DNA from: Ophioderma brevispina | Taxonomy: Eukaryota > Echinodermata > Ophiuroidea > Amphilepidida > Ophiodermatidae | Assembly: GCA_023653785.1 (NCBI GenBank) | Contig: JAMKCH010019817.1 | Location: forward strand, 1-64,000 | Length of the DNA stretch: 64,000 nt | Reading direction: 5' to 3' | Part shown: piece by piece, positions 22,521 to 34,345 of the stretch | Numbering within the stretch: position 1 is the first letter of the stretch | How the letters are laid out: each line of letters starts with the position of its first letter | Translations under genes and position numbers: made by a program | Notes under the pieces: generated by a model | Databases searched by the model: none | Seen by the model: only the letters and a program-made list of their open reading frames with translations | Told to the model about the DNA's origin: nothing

Positions 22521-24786
22521 ATCTATACTACTAAAAATGAGATCTGTCTGTCTGCCTGTCTGATATCAAAACTTTATCAGGTTAATTTGTTTTGTATCGG
22601 GCAGTTGATAATCAACCAATCAACATAGCAATATGATGTAAATATAGGCGCTGTACTTTGATATATGTCATCAAATTATATATTGTGTCCTAAAGAAAAA
22701 AACATTCTACATTGTGTTAATCTATTTTGAATATTGATAGATTGTTAGGACAAGGCGAACAGTTTGATTGAAATCAAAGCTCCTTTTGCAGTTGTGACTT
22801 CTGAATTCGTTTACCTCTATGTACGCATATCAGCTCGTATCGATGATTTTGGGGAATAAATTCGTTTGAGGATATGTCGATCTGATTTGGAAATAAATTA
22901 CGGACTCTCTCCCCTCTCTCTCCCCTCTACCAAATTTTAACTATCGTTGTACTATATAGTCTCAAATGACCAAAAAATTAGTGGACTTCATTTTTAACAT
23001 AAATGACGATTACTGTACACGTGTTTTAAAGTGCCATGAATTTTCGACAGTAAAAACCACAATCAAATCATTATAATTCCTTAACTATCGTGTTTTACAT
23101 AATGAACTCCTTAGATTGTCAAGATAGATCGAATAATAATAGATCCGTTTGAAAAAATTGATTGGCGAAAAATATTACAACAGGCATAACAAAAATATTT
23201 GACGGATTTGCATATCTGTATGATAAATTGCAAGAGTTCCATATGTACCCCCCACCCCTTTCAAAGTTCTACATGCAACAATTTATTTATTTATTTTGGG
23301 CCTTAGGGTTAGGGTATTTGTTAGTGTAAGGCCATAAATAAAAAAGAATTTGTTTCCTGTAGAAATTTAAAGGGGGTACATATGGAACTCTCTCCCGATA
23401 AATGTTCAAACCTCCCAGCCCCAAAATGTATTGTCATATTGATCAAATATTTGTGCGAAGAACAATATTTCAAAACATCCTGCTAATCCGGAATATCAGA
23501 CACTCTATGTCCGTGAAATCTGGATTTTTACTTTTTCAGGACATCTCGTGCTCAACATGCTAAATACTGCACAGTAGACAAATCATATAAGTGAATTTAG
23601 GTCACGTAGCGCCCCAGCTGCAGTCAGAGATCAGTAGCTGTAGCAGCACAATTCCCAATGTAAGAACGCTTAGCATTGTGCATGAGTCCGTGGGATCTCC
23701 ATTTACGAGGACCCCGATTCCTGGTAAATCTTAAGTTAAAACCAAGAAGTTTAACGTTCAAGTTTCCCAGTCGCATAAAATATCGTATGGCTTTTGGATA
23801 TGATGAACTTACAAACCATAACGAAGGTGATTCCTGCAGATTGGATTAAAAAATGCGATCCTCTTGTAGATATTTAAACAGAAAGCTCACGATTATGGAC
23901 AGAATTTTACATCACTACACTAAACGTCAAGTAACCTGGATTGCACTCATATTCATAATGAACGATTTTATTTCCAAGCACTAATGGTCCATTATCGATA
24001 ACAAAATTCAAATTACCAAAATACAAGTATCCCTATTGGGAAAATAGAAAATGTAAAGCCAAACCAAGTTATTGGGAAGTATGACCGATTGAGGAGAGTG
24101 AGAGAAAAAAAAATATGTCCTTCGAAGGTTAAAATATACACTGGTGTTATGGCTATGTTGTGGTGTGGTGGTCATTTGTCATTGAAACTACGGACATTTA
24201 CTTCGGATTTCCCAAGAAAAAATAAAAAAAAAACGTGTAGCGTTTTTTTTGTCGAAGGATGGCACTTGTATTCAAAGGTGGATATATGCGTGAACAAGAA
24301 AACGCGTAAAAAGGCGTTTTTTCCACAGGCATGTAAGCCGTACATGATTAAGGTGTCAAAACAGAAAATTGGAAAAAAGGGTTTTTTTCTGAAACTTGAA
24401 ATTAGGAGTACTTGTTTAGGGCGGTAATAATCAAATAAAGCCGAGATCAAAAATCATCAAAATATTGTAAAGAAAAAGCAGGATAATAAAGGGTATATTA
24501 TCGACACAATGTATGCTTACTTGTTAGGGTAGCAAAAACTGGACAAAAATTACTTGTTTAGGTATGTTTTTAGTCGATGTTCACGCATCAGATCCAACCT
24601 TTGAATACAAGGCCATACCACTTGAAAACCGTTGAACAGAAACACTTCTATCCTGTTACATATTTTTGTTTTAAAACCTTAAAGAACTATATATATTGTT
24701 AAAAATTAATGTTTTTTTTTTCTTTTTGGTCAAATAATATTTGTGCTGTAGAATCTTGTCTTCTCTCTCTCTCTCTCTCTTCACAG
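22521..24786. other. Remainder of intron between protease exons 2 and 3
   Basis: AT-rich, with one small MITE (23,233-23,392). A loose inverted similarity links 24,240-24,330 and 24,560-24,620. No coding motif. It ends in a long pyrimidine tract with a (CT)n run just before the acceptor CAG at 24,784-24,786. Confidence 0.5.
23233..23392. mobile_element. 160-bp inverted-repeat element
   Basis: AGAGTTCCATATGTACCCCC at the left is matched by GGGGGTACATATGGAACTCT at the right, an exact 20-bp inverted repeat. The arms continue inward with mismatches (CCCTTTCAAAGTTCTACA against TGTAGAAATTTAAAGGG). The centre holds TTTATTTATTTATTTT and a TTAGGGTTAGGG motif. Confidence 0.8.
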
Positions 24787-25061
24787 GCCGGGGAAATATG
24801 GCTTTGGTATGAGGGGAATACGGACGTCGAACATCCGGGAAACGATCTTCCCCATTTCGTCAAGAAGTTGAAGTTTGAGAGCCTACTCTGCATCCTGTTA
24901 TATCTTCTTTTTTCAAAATGACATTGCTTTGCTACAACTGGAGAGACCAGTTTCTTTCAGTCCTTACGTTCGGCCCATCTGCCTAAACAGATTTGTATAA
25001 CGCGTGGGAAGCATACAGAAAGTGCTGGAATTAGCGGCTGGGGTTTTGCCTAATGATTACA
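24787..25061 (+). CDS. Exon 3: protease-homolog segment with Asp102
   Basis: The acceptor follows a (CT)n tract and TTCACAG. The donor is A|GTAAGT. Joined in phase 2 to exon 2 it reads EPGKYGFGMRGIRTSNIRET. The homology then moves between frames (LPHFVKKLKFE, then a HP block) before NDIALLQLERPVSFSPYVRP and ICLN. DIALL carries the catalytic-triad Asp of the S1 family, here retained. After another shift comes AGISGWGFA, the usual C.(I/V)SGWG strand. At least three small frame breaks are needed, mostly beside C or T runs. Sequence errors or pseudogene decay would look the same here. Confidence 0.75.
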
Positions 25062-25074
25062 GTAAGTTATAGCA

Positions 25075-25365
25075 TTAAAGGTCCATGGCCCGATCGCAAA
25101 AATAGCCTCATCCTCGTCTCTAAAGGATGTTTAAAAGATGGTGATGAAGAGCGCTACTATTTTTAATCATTTACCCTATGAAAACTTTTTTTCAAACCAA
25201 TATGATTTGACAAAGCTCATTCTTTGAAGCTAGAAAGTCAAATTTTAAATTCATATCACACCGGATGTAATATCGGCATGAGCTTTTCAGATGGCGTATG
25301 GGGTTCAAGTCATTCAATCAAGATACATAAAAATACACAATGAAATCCGGACCATCTCCCGTTAA
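25075..25365. mobile_element. MITE, GGGCCAT/TTAA family (diverged copy)
   Basis: Left end TTAAAGGTCCATGGCCCGAT is nearly the same as that of the element at 33,231. The right end has CCGGACCATCTCCCGTTAA where the other copy has CGGGCCATCCCCCTTTAA. TTAA stands at both borders. It begins 13 bp after the splice donor of exon 3. Confidence 0.75.
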
Positions 25366-25457
25366 TAGAAGGCACGTCCTAAAACTTTGTGAGGCTTTTT
25401 TACAATGACATGTGTAATATTATTAGTAGTATTATGTAACTTTCTATCTTCACTCAG

Positions 25458-25604
25458 ATGATATTCCCGAGCTCTACAAGGGCGCCTTCTCGGCTAATAC
25501 CCACCTGAAACAATGCCAGAACAAATACGATCCCTTTGGAGTACCAGTCATGATCTTTTGCATGTGCACTAAGCGGTGGGCAAGGCAATCGCGAGGCTTG
25601 TCGG
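25458..25604 (+). CDS. Exon 4: protease-homolog segment before the Ser site
   Basis: Acceptor CACTCAG, donor CGG|GTTAAG. Phase-joined to exon 3 it reads NDIPELYKGAFSANTHLKQC, then YDPFGVPVMIFC. This corresponds to the S1 segment with the Cys168 loop and the M(I)CAG strand. After one frame shift the end reads GGQGNREACR, matching the GG.DACRGDSGG approach, so the exon stops just before the catalytic-Ser loop as in many S1 genes. At least one frame break lies near 25,565. There is no other coding frame of comparable fit. Confidence 0.65.
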
Positions 25605-27302
25605 GTTAAGTTTCAAAATAGCACACAGTGAGATATCACTGCAATTTACATGAATGGATCATGTAAATACCTAAGTTCCCAGGTATGTCTTTATTTAGAA
25701 CATAAAATAGACATTAATATACAAATGACGAATGTTTATGAGTGGAACGATAAGAATATTTTCATTAGGTGAAAGCTCCATCAACGAGCGTTAGCTCATC
25801 CTCGGGATCCCGCAAGTTTAAGAATTTTAAAACAGTGTAAATCATACTTGATAATGGTATCTTGTTGTTATACCGTTGTGAACATTCAACCACTCCGATT
25901 GTCTTCCGTACACAATTTAAAGGGAAAATTTCGTGATCCACAACCCGTCCCCCCCGATTACCTCAAAAAAGAGATTTTGATATCATCTGACCCGTTAACA
26001 TTAGTAATAATCCATGTGTACCAAATCTTAAATGCAAACTAGGTTTATCTGAATTAATTCGCAAATTTTGTATTTCTGTCCGTACGGACAGAAATTACAG
26101 CACATGGCCTATGGGACCGTATAGGAAAACATTTGCATACACAAAACGCAAGATCGGGATCAAACTCAATTTGTGATCAGCTTTTATCAAGGACTATCTA
26201 GTGAACTATGATAAAAACCATTGGTCGAGAGGGTCATTTGAGTGTCTAAACCCATTCATGAGGAAGTCCCGCTCCTTTGTCCCTGTTGAAGTTGACTTGA
26301 AGGACAAAGCTCTCAGTAGTTTCCTTTCCGTCCAATTAGTGTTCTGTCCACATTTGTAGTCTTGTCCCATCCATGTTATGTTGGCTTGACAGAGGGATAA
26401 ATTTGAGATCACGTAAACCTTGTTAAACTGATCACTAGGAAAACTACACTTATGTAGGTGCTGATTATAAAGATTTTCAAAGTTTGTCTAGGTCCGACCT
26501 TTAGTTACAGATGCATATTGTATAGTCCGATGAGTTTTAAGGTCATCCTGGTTTTAGATATTTTAGAATGGCCAAAATGGGAATGGTAAATGAATTTTAA
26601 CTTCAAATTGTCAAATTGTTCATCTTGTTGCATAGGATCCGACATTGTACTAGCCACTCAGAAAAGAAATGTGTGTGTGAGAGACAGCATTAATTTTATT
26701 TATATTGATAAATACTCTTTGCTATTCAAACATTACACTGCAAAATTATAGGGCAAAACGGTATGCTGTCATCGTTTGCGCCCCACCTAATATACATTTA
26801 TTCAAATCGAAGCTGATGCCGGATTTTTGTCTTAAAAAAGCATTGAAAAATAAGACTTTTTCCATAATGGGAGTCAAAGGTTCAGGAGTAGTGGCGGGAC
26901 CAGATCCCCTAAATTTTTCAACTAAACGATGTTGGTTTTCTGAAATGAAGTATTTTATCAGCGCCTTTCCATAACATCAAAGTGCTTTACATTTTATTTT
27001 CGCTCCACGAAGAAATCAGTCGGAATCATATCTCTCCAAGCGTGCTCCGGTTAAGTTGCTCAAACCTATCCATTGAAGATCGTGAATATTCCCTTGCAGC
27101 TCCCAGATTCGTTTGGGTCAATGCGGCAAAATGAGATTTAAGTACCAAAAAAAGGACACGACACGTTTTGGCCACAGCGGGTGGGGGGGGTGGGGTGGTG
27201 GGCCTCTTCCCCCCCCCCCCCCCACCCCACTCCTTAACGGGAGTACCCATTAAACTATTTTCCACTTACAGGTAATCTCTGAAGACAGGAGCACTCTTGC
27301 AG
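25605..27302. other. Intron between protease exons 4 and 5
   Basis: No coding motif. A G-run/C-run palindrome at 27,177-27,233 stands near its 3' end. The acceptor CTCTTGCAG ends at 27,302. Confidence 0.45.
27177..27233. repeat. Poly-G / poly-C palindrome
   Basis: GGGTGGGGGGGGTGGGGTGG is followed, after GGCCTCTT, by a C-run of about fifteen and CCCCACCCC. It can fold into a G:C hairpin or, on each strand, a quadruplex/i-motif. The length of such runs is unreliable in long-read assemblies. Confidence 0.8.
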
Positions 27303-27361
27303 ATAATTTTCTCGGCGATGGGAGTCGCCTGCCTCTGCCCGGTCGGCGGACTATGGACCTC
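27303..27361 (+). CDS. Exon 5 (partial): catalytic-Ser loop, apparently GDGG
   Basis: After the acceptor CTCTTGCAG the frames give NFLGDG, then CLCPVGGLWT, then LVIADVF and a TAA. This is the order of the S1 motif GDSGGPLxC.V...W.LVG. With one extra G in the G-run at 27,320-27,322 the first two blocks join as GDGGVACLCPVGG, so the Ser195 position would be Gly, as in the GDGG type of invertebrate serine protease homologs. In no reading is a GDSGG found. The exact 3' end and whether the TAA is genuine are unclear, and the C-terminal helix of the domain is missing here. Confidence 0.48.
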
Positions 27362-28221
27362 GTGATAGCAGATGTATTCTAACTTTAAGTTTACGCACAA
27401 TGATTCTATCTACGCATTTAATCTTATTCAACATCAACTTTTAAGTGTCCTAAGAATAGGAGACTTCCCCAAAACGTTATGTATTCCTCAATATTTATTT
27501 ATTTATTTATAACAATTGGCTATATGCCAGACAAGCCCAATAGTGACAAAGCACTCAAAATTAAAGGGATGCCCATAAAAACACACAAAATCCGAAGGCA
27601 GCCCTAAAACCAAAGTGAAGGAATGGCGGATGAAAAGCAAAAAATCAGGGACCCATACTAATGGAGAAAATAAAAAAACCGGTTATGATCTGCGGTGGAG
27701 GTATCTACATTATTTGGAGGCCTACCAGCGGCTTTCAAAGGCTTTTAGTAGGTGCAACTTTACAACATCCTCGTGCAGGTATTCCATAATTTGGGAAGCA
27801 AATCATAAAAAGACCTTTTGGAAAGCGGAGCCTGCGGAGGGTGGATCAAGAGAGAGAGACGGTCTATTGAGATTGCGAAGGGTAGGTCTAGGTTGCGACT
27901 TGAAGGGATTAGGAGAAGAGCAAAGGTGGTTAAGAAATCTTGAATACACATTATCAGGGTAATTCAAGATAGAATTATCCCCCAAATACTCATTTAGTTT
28001 CCATAGGCCATGACACACATTTCTGGACCTTTTCTTTTTTGACCATTTTAAGATCATTTCAACTAAAAGCAGTTGCCGTCCAGGGGCCGTCTTTCTTTTA
28101 ATTAAGGGGTATGGTGTCTGCTTTGGTAAAAATTGTTTTCCATTTACGAAAATGAGATAATGCAATGGCTAATTTGTGTACAGATGTGATAATCTACACA
28201 AAAATGCTTATTAATTTGATC
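27362..28221. other. Non-coding; overlapping frames without motif
   Basis: Contains a (TTTA)n run near 27,490. Long frames on both strands across 27,600-28,165 overlap, which suggests an unrecognised repeat rather than a gene. No AATAAA stands close behind the TAA at 27,362. Confidence 0.35.
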
Positions 28222-28281
28222 GCATCGACATTCCGGTGCCCGAAGGATATGGCGTTATCACAGTGAAGCAGTGTAAACCAG
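28222..28281 (+). CDS. Possible C-terminal fragment of the protease homolog
   Basis: The frame reads IDIPVPEGYGVITVKQCKP and ends CCA G|GTGCGA, phase 1. PEGYGVITV is reminiscent of the S1 C-terminal P.GVYT.V strand, and a phase-1 end would fit splicing to the LDLa exon at 39,919. There is no clear acceptor upstream and the similarity is short, so this is tentative. Confidence 0.2.
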
Positions 28282-29315
28282 GTGCGAAAATTTTGCCAAA
28301 AACGTCATATGTCTCCTATACTTTAATAGGGGACAAAAATTTAAATTGGTTATATTTAAGATTTTTAAAAGATATTAGTTTATACGCCATTTTAACGCAT
28401 TTATTTTGGCTAAGTCGTAGTAATAATACTCATATTAATTTTGTCCATAATTTAAATTAATTACATGGTACTGGGTGAGTGAGTTTGATTTGATTTTTTT
28501 CCTCACCCTGCTATATTTACTAAAATTATTTTGAAAACATAAAACTTAATTACCACGGACAGGATGCACCGATTTCGATAATTGCGTTTCATTAATAAGT
28601 ATGATAATTCAATATAAAATGAAATTTAAAAAAAAATCCTATTTCACATCAAAGCGCCCTCATTTTCGTCTAATATGTTTTTGGATGTCAGTCTACTGCG
28701 TTCGTTCAATAACGCAAACAACCAAACGAAAACTAACGTAACTAGAGAACACTTATCATGCATATACACAATGAATTGGCAGTCATCCACATATATCCCA
28801 ACAATCAGCATATGAAGGGCCTACTATGTGGGACCATGAAGCCCGATTTTTCAAAATGTGTTCCATAATTCAGACTTACGACCACTGAATTATTTGATTG
28901 GCTCGATTGACCGGTTGCCTATGGCACCGGTATCACAAACTCCGCTCATGGTTCACTGCGTCCTTTCCCCCCTGCACAGCACCCAAGTTTATGTCCAGTA
29001 GCTTGGTTAGTTATAGGTACGTCCGTTCTAGTGTTTTAGCCAATCACAGAGGCCTTACGGGTTACATGGGCACCAACCAGAGCAAAAATGGAACATGACT
29101 TTTAAAACTTTGTGACAATGGGCTACAATATGATTGTACATGTATATACCACTATTTTAGAAAATTAAGAAAAATCACTTCAAAGTTCCTGCTTCAGACC
29201 CATTACCCCTCCCTTAACTAACGTATTTGCTATTCTATTCAAATACTTATTACAATTATATTCTTTAACATTATATGCTGACATGTACACTATACCATGA
29301 AATCGCGTTTAAAAC

Positions 29316-29417
29316 AGGTTAACCAACTGGTGTTGGTCAAGTTCCATGCGTAAAGCAACCGTTTTAAATATTCACAAGTTATTTAAGCATGGAACTTGCA
29401 ATCCTGTTGGTTTTCAA
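29316..29417. repeat. Short inverted repeat
   Basis: GGTCAAGTTCCATGCGTAAA and TTTAAGCATGGAACTTG are complementary with small gaps. Flanking CCAACTGG/CCTGTTGG blocks extend the arms. The loop is about 45 bp. Confidence 0.6.
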
Positions 29418-29984
29418 ACCTTTTAAATTTTTTTGTTGCGCTTATATTTGATCCGAATTCATTTCCTGTAAAAATGCATGGTTTTGTAAAATCACCATGA
29501 CAATATCAGACTCGTATCAAACAACCATTAGACATTGCTATGTTTAATAATTAAGTCCCCCCTATTCTCAATAGTTAACATTTGTATTGATGAAATCACT
29601 GGTTAAGATAAATGGCAAAAACAAAATGGACGCTCTTCAGCTGGCAATGAAAAATCATTGTTTCGCACCTAATATCTAAGCCAAAGCCAATCAATACTTT
29701 TCTAATTTTTCTGTTCATAAACATTATGTCTTAATAAACATCAATTTCTTATATTGAGTGCTATAATTGTGAATCAACTCAGGTGTTGTTTATACATGCT
29801 CTTGGCAAATCGTGGCAGATAAGCTAATCTACTATAATTAGCTTTGATATTTTTCCAGTGATTGGGCCAATTTTGCAAGATTGCAAAATGTACAGTTTCC
29901 CATGATTGTAAAGAATACCAATGCATATGATGTCATTTATTGTGAGAACCAATTGACATGGTGTAGGTTAGTGTTAATGCATGA

Positions 29985-30380
29985 TGAGGTTGTAATATCT
30001 TTTTAGGTATTGGGAAATGCTAGTCGTGAAATTATCAAGGAGTTGGCAAGTTAAAAACTTGGCCAGTGAATTATCATCCCGAAATTGAGATCGGTGCTAC
30101 AAGTGCTGATAGTTGGATGTCACTGAAGGCTTTGGTCTTTGTGTGTGATCCATGGCCAGGGTAAACTAATGTTTTGTATGGTGAATTATTGTAATATCTA
30201 TGTTAGGTATTGGGAATACCTAGAATGTGAAATACTAATAGGAGATTTTTGCGATTTTGAAAATTGGCCAGCAAATTTATCCTCCAGAGATGGTAGATTG
30301 TTGCAGTACCGAATGCTGATATTTTTGATGCCACCGGAGCTTGAAAAGCTGAACTGTCTGCTATTATTTTTCAAGCCAAA
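29985..30380. repeat. Two-copy ~200-bp direct repeat
   Basis: TTAGGTATTGGGAA recurs at about 30,003 and 30,203. Each is followed about 55 bp later by TTGGCCAGTGAATTATCATCC / TTGGCCAGCAAATTTATCCTCC in imperfect form. The copies are diverged. An open frame (30,139-30,501) spans the second copy without any known motif. Confidence 0.45.
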
Positions 30381-32436
30381 AGACTTTCAGTTTTTGGAAT
30401 CAAAAAGGAATCCATTTTGTGGTCCTAAACATGAACATTTTCGACAGAACAGAACTATTTGTGATAAACCACTTGGATCATTGTACTACTGCGGAATATA
30501 AGTGTCGTCGAGGAACAATCCCGTCGTCTTGAACTGCTTTGAACGTCTTTGCATGCTGTGAAATCATCGTTGAACTGCAACGCTTTCTTTAATTCTGGCC
30601 ATTAGTGGACATTATTTTAAGATCTGTAAGGAAATTGAGTGTATCATTATTGAATTGTAATCGTGTTTTGGACATTCCAAATTCTTGAACCACTCAATTT
30701 TATTAAATATGAAATCCGCATTATTATATAGAATTCAGATCATTTGTACACAAGGCGCATTTGTTTGTGTTTATAGGGTATTTCTGCCCTTGGCGTCCAT
30801 GATGTAACAATACGCCTAGCACAATTCCATTCACCCTCGACTTCCGGTTATGTCAACAGCTTATCTCTAACCCAGGAATGTTATTCAAACGCTCCCAAAA
30901 TAGGTACAAACAAATTAATGATGGTCGAGTCCTGTAATATGTCCATCTGTGTCCACTTATACACGTCTCACCCACACACGTCTCACCCTTTTCTTTTGTT
31001 ATATTATATATTGTATTTCTTTTGTGAAATCTTCAATGCACTGATCATTATCTCTTGGCAAGTGGCTTTCGACTACATTACAGCACCTTAAAACGCCTGA
31101 GCCAGGAGCAATGTTTCTAATTTTGCAAAATCGACCTTTTAACCTTGAAATTCGGAACCCATAAACAAGGCAATAGGATTATCTTTTCAAAAGGTTGAAT
31201 TCATTGCGGCTCCACGCGACCAACAGACGAACCACCCCTAAACAAGACATATTTATATCTGAAAAATGTCGGTTCTACTAATTATTGATTTATGTTTTGG
31301 TATACAATTGATGAATGTTTAAAAGTGCAATGGAAAAACATTCATTATCTGTTTTATGTAACTTGTTTTATGTAAGTAGATCTTTATCAATATGAAGCTC
31401 AGTCATTGTTAACGGTTGATTATGACTACGCTTAGCCTAGCCTTAGGGTTAGCCAACAAAACCCATGGCCTAGCTCTAGCGTGGGCTAGACCTAAATGTT
31501 CAATTTCTTCTCCTTCGATTATTATTGCTATAGTCACCGCAGTAACTGGATTCGAATAAGCCTCCATTATATTGGCAACTGAAACAAGATCGTAGCCTAC
31601 CACAAACAAACATCTCTATTGAAGCCTGTATAGAAGATTCTAGTGACAAGTCACCGACGCTAGTCACCGATGGCAATTCGCGCATGTGTAGTACATTCGG
31701 GTGACTGACCTAAGTATACACACAACCGAATGCATGTGTGTACATTGTACGTGTCATGCAAACCATGCTTGACCGCGCCCACAAACACGGTTCCGCGCAT
31801 ATAATTATGACAGCAATAAATACTCACATTGCAGTTCCCTGTTCAAACTTGGTTCCACTGCCGGAAAATAGCCATGCATATTTGCATTGTCACCTTATTA
31901 AAATTAAATGTCACCTTGCAATGATGACACTGTGGGTTCAGGAATGATCTAAGTAATACCGACACAGATAGTACATCTCACTAGTCACATTATATCGCGC
32001 ATAATCTACGATTATTTAGGAGTACTTTTTCAACCCTCAATTTCCAGGATTGACTCATGGCGCAACGTTACTAACATACAAAAACAACACCAACAACTCC
32101 CAACGAAAAGTCTTATTTAAATTCTGTTTTCAGCTTCCGATAGCCGAGACCATACCGGATTTTCTCATTATCATTGCGCATATAATTTTGACCACCTGAG
32201 GTTTAAAAAGTCTCTCGAACGTCATGAACACACGTTGCAGAATTTCACAGATCTCCACAAGCTGTATCACAAATATGACGTCACCATTCAGTAATGAGAG
32301 TAATGAGCGGCGCTCTTCATTTGTAAATTGTATTGGAAGAAGTGTGTACGTGCCTACCCTATTGTTCGCTTACGCAAGTTCCGAAACTCGCTGCAGCACC
32401 GCAGCGCTGAAAATAATATTGCATCATAGTTCCGTA

Positions 32437-32776
32437 TTAAACGTGCAACGAGAGATTTTGAGACGTCCATGCGAGGTGTCATACGTATGTGGTGATTTCA
32501 TATAGATCTAAGATTAGACACTCCAAAGATTTCTTACCTTGTATTTTGGTATTTTTGGTAAAGTGATAACAAAAGGTGGTTTTATATGCTTATATATCAA
32601 TAGGCTGAATTTTCTATTTGCTCCTATATGAAAATAGAAATTTCACAATTTTTGTACCAAACAAATATTTCTCAGCTTAATCCTTTCAGTTAGAAAGCTT
32701 TACATCAGTGCAAAAATCAGAATTTTCGGATTTTTTAGGGACACCTGTTATTTGAAATCTCTCGTTGCACCTTTAA
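32437..32776. mobile_element. MITE with TTAA ends
   Basis: TTAAACGTGCAACGAGAGAT at the left and AATCTCTCGTTGCACCTTTAA at the right (imperfect, ~18 bp inverted repeat). TTAA stands at both borders. 340 bp, no ORF. Confidence 0.8.
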
Positions 32777-33230
32777 ATGCGTGTATTAGATGCGCGCAAT
32801 AGAACAAATCGTATGGAATACAAATGAACGCCAAATGGAATAAAACTGTATGTGACGTAAGCATTCAATATGCAATTTATTAAAAATCATGTAACCTATA
32901 ATCCTCCAATCAAATGACAAGGATCTACTTAGGTGTTATATAATATACTATAATGCTTGTTCAGGCAAACAAACCACAATATTTCTATGGCAGCGGCTGA
33001 CGCCATCTCATTTCCATACGTATTCATGCGTATCAATAAATCGGAGCATGCGCTACATCCCTTGCAATGTCAGCCCTGGTCTCATGAGCAAATCTTTATA
33101 AAAAACAATTAGAGTAAAGATCACTGTCCAATGGGCCATTACAAATGAAATCCATACCTACCCTATGGAAGGCAAAACTGGAATTCTATCGGTTATTGAT
33201 CGTTGCCTTCCAAAAAAAAAAAAAAAAAAA

Positions 33231-34140
33231 AATAAAGGTCCATGGCCCGATCGCTAATAGCCTTGTTCCCAGAAGCCCCAGATTTTACCGGAAGTGCTCA
33301 ACATTTTGGTATCAGAAGAAACCTACTATTTTTCTCATTTACCATGTGAAATCTTAGAGCCAGAGGATGTTTGGTTTGGAAGTTATGAGTGAAAATGTGC
33401 CCCATTTTGGTCGACCAATATTAAAGCAATATTAGCACGTTTTTTTGAAGAGCGTCCCCAATTTTCAAAAAATTCGAGATTTTTACACGGTTGCATTGGT
33501 AAATGGCTGGTAAACTATACCTGTAAATGGTTAAGCTCTACAATGTCTATGTGTCGCAAACGAAGGAATTTTGTAACTAGAATAATTATTATCGGGGATC
33601 CCCGATAATAATTCACCGGCTGCTGGAAACGGCCTCCTAATATCATATGAAATAGCCGGGAAATAGCGCCATGTACGTATCTACGCTCATCTATTAGTTG
33701 TTTTATTGGTTCAGGAAAGTCAAGTTAGAGGTCATTTTCTTGAGGTGGCACTATTTCATCATGGACGGACATAAACTTAGCATTTCCAGCTCTGCCGTTA
33801 AGTACAATCTAGGATCCCAATTCTAATTACAAAAATCGCTCATTTTATGATAATACACATTTTTGGGCATTCTCGTTCGCAGGTGTAGTTTTCTAGACAA
33901 TTACCAACATAGCTGTGTAAAAATATCAAATTTTGAAAATTGGGGGCGCTCTTAAAAAAATGTGCTAATATTGCTTTAAGTTTACACAGTACTCTATGGG
34001 CTTACAAAATCACGTTTTTAGCTCTCGCATCATAACGGATTGAAATATCGGCGCGAAATTTTACAGATGGGGTTTTGGAGTGAAGGCCAATCTATCAAGA
34101 TGAAAGCTTCATATCATTAAATCGGGCCATCCCCCTTTAA
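33231..34140. mobile_element. MITE, GGGCCAT/TTAA family, carrying a nested MITE
   Basis: Left end TAAAGGTCCATGGCCCGATC, right end ATCGGGCCATCCCCCTTTAA. The other full copy, inverted, is 41,878-42,581, and a diverged one is 25,075-25,365. Shared internal blocks include TTTGGTTTGGAAGTTATGAG and ATCGGCGCGAAATTTTA. Without its insert the element is about 350 bp. No ORF. Confidence 0.85.
33421..33979. mobile_element. MITE nested in MITE (TTAA family, 559 bp)
   Basis: TTAAAGCAATATTAGCACGT at the left and GTGCTAATATTGCTTTAA at the right. The inverted repeats continue inward through TTTGAAGAGCG/CGCTCTT and CCCAATTTTCAAAA. The centre contains a 28-bp perfect palindrome around GGGGATCCCC (33,591-33,618). 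A second copy is 58,776-59,317. Confidence 0.9.
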
Positions 34141-34302
34141 CGATTATATAAAGTGTCATCTTAACTTTTGGCCAATGAAAAACTTGTTAAAATCTAAAAA
34201 ACTGACGATTCAGAAGAAAAAAGGGCGTGAGACCTGTACTTCAAAAAAAAAAAAGATTATTTTAAATATTTTCCTTACCAACAAGCGGCACACCCAACCA
34301 CA

Positions 34303-34345
34303 CGCACATACATACATACATACATACATACATACATACCCACAC
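34303..34345. repeat. (CATA)n / (CA)n microsatellite
   Basis: Seven or more CATA repeats followed by CACACC-type repeats to about 34,370. It is absent from the otherwise similar second unit of the tandem duplication. Confidence 0.9.

Larger units (their letters stand above)
28282..32436. other. Non-coding region
   Basis: AT-rich. It holds an inverted repeat at 29,316-29,417 and a two-copy direct repeat at 29,985-30,380. The 31,400-32,430 part is somewhat richer in CpG but without a supported exon. Confidence 0.4.

Noticed and set aside
27615..28165. Long frames on both strands (115 and 120 codons)
   Set aside because: They overlap each other and show no domain. More likely an unrecognised repeat.
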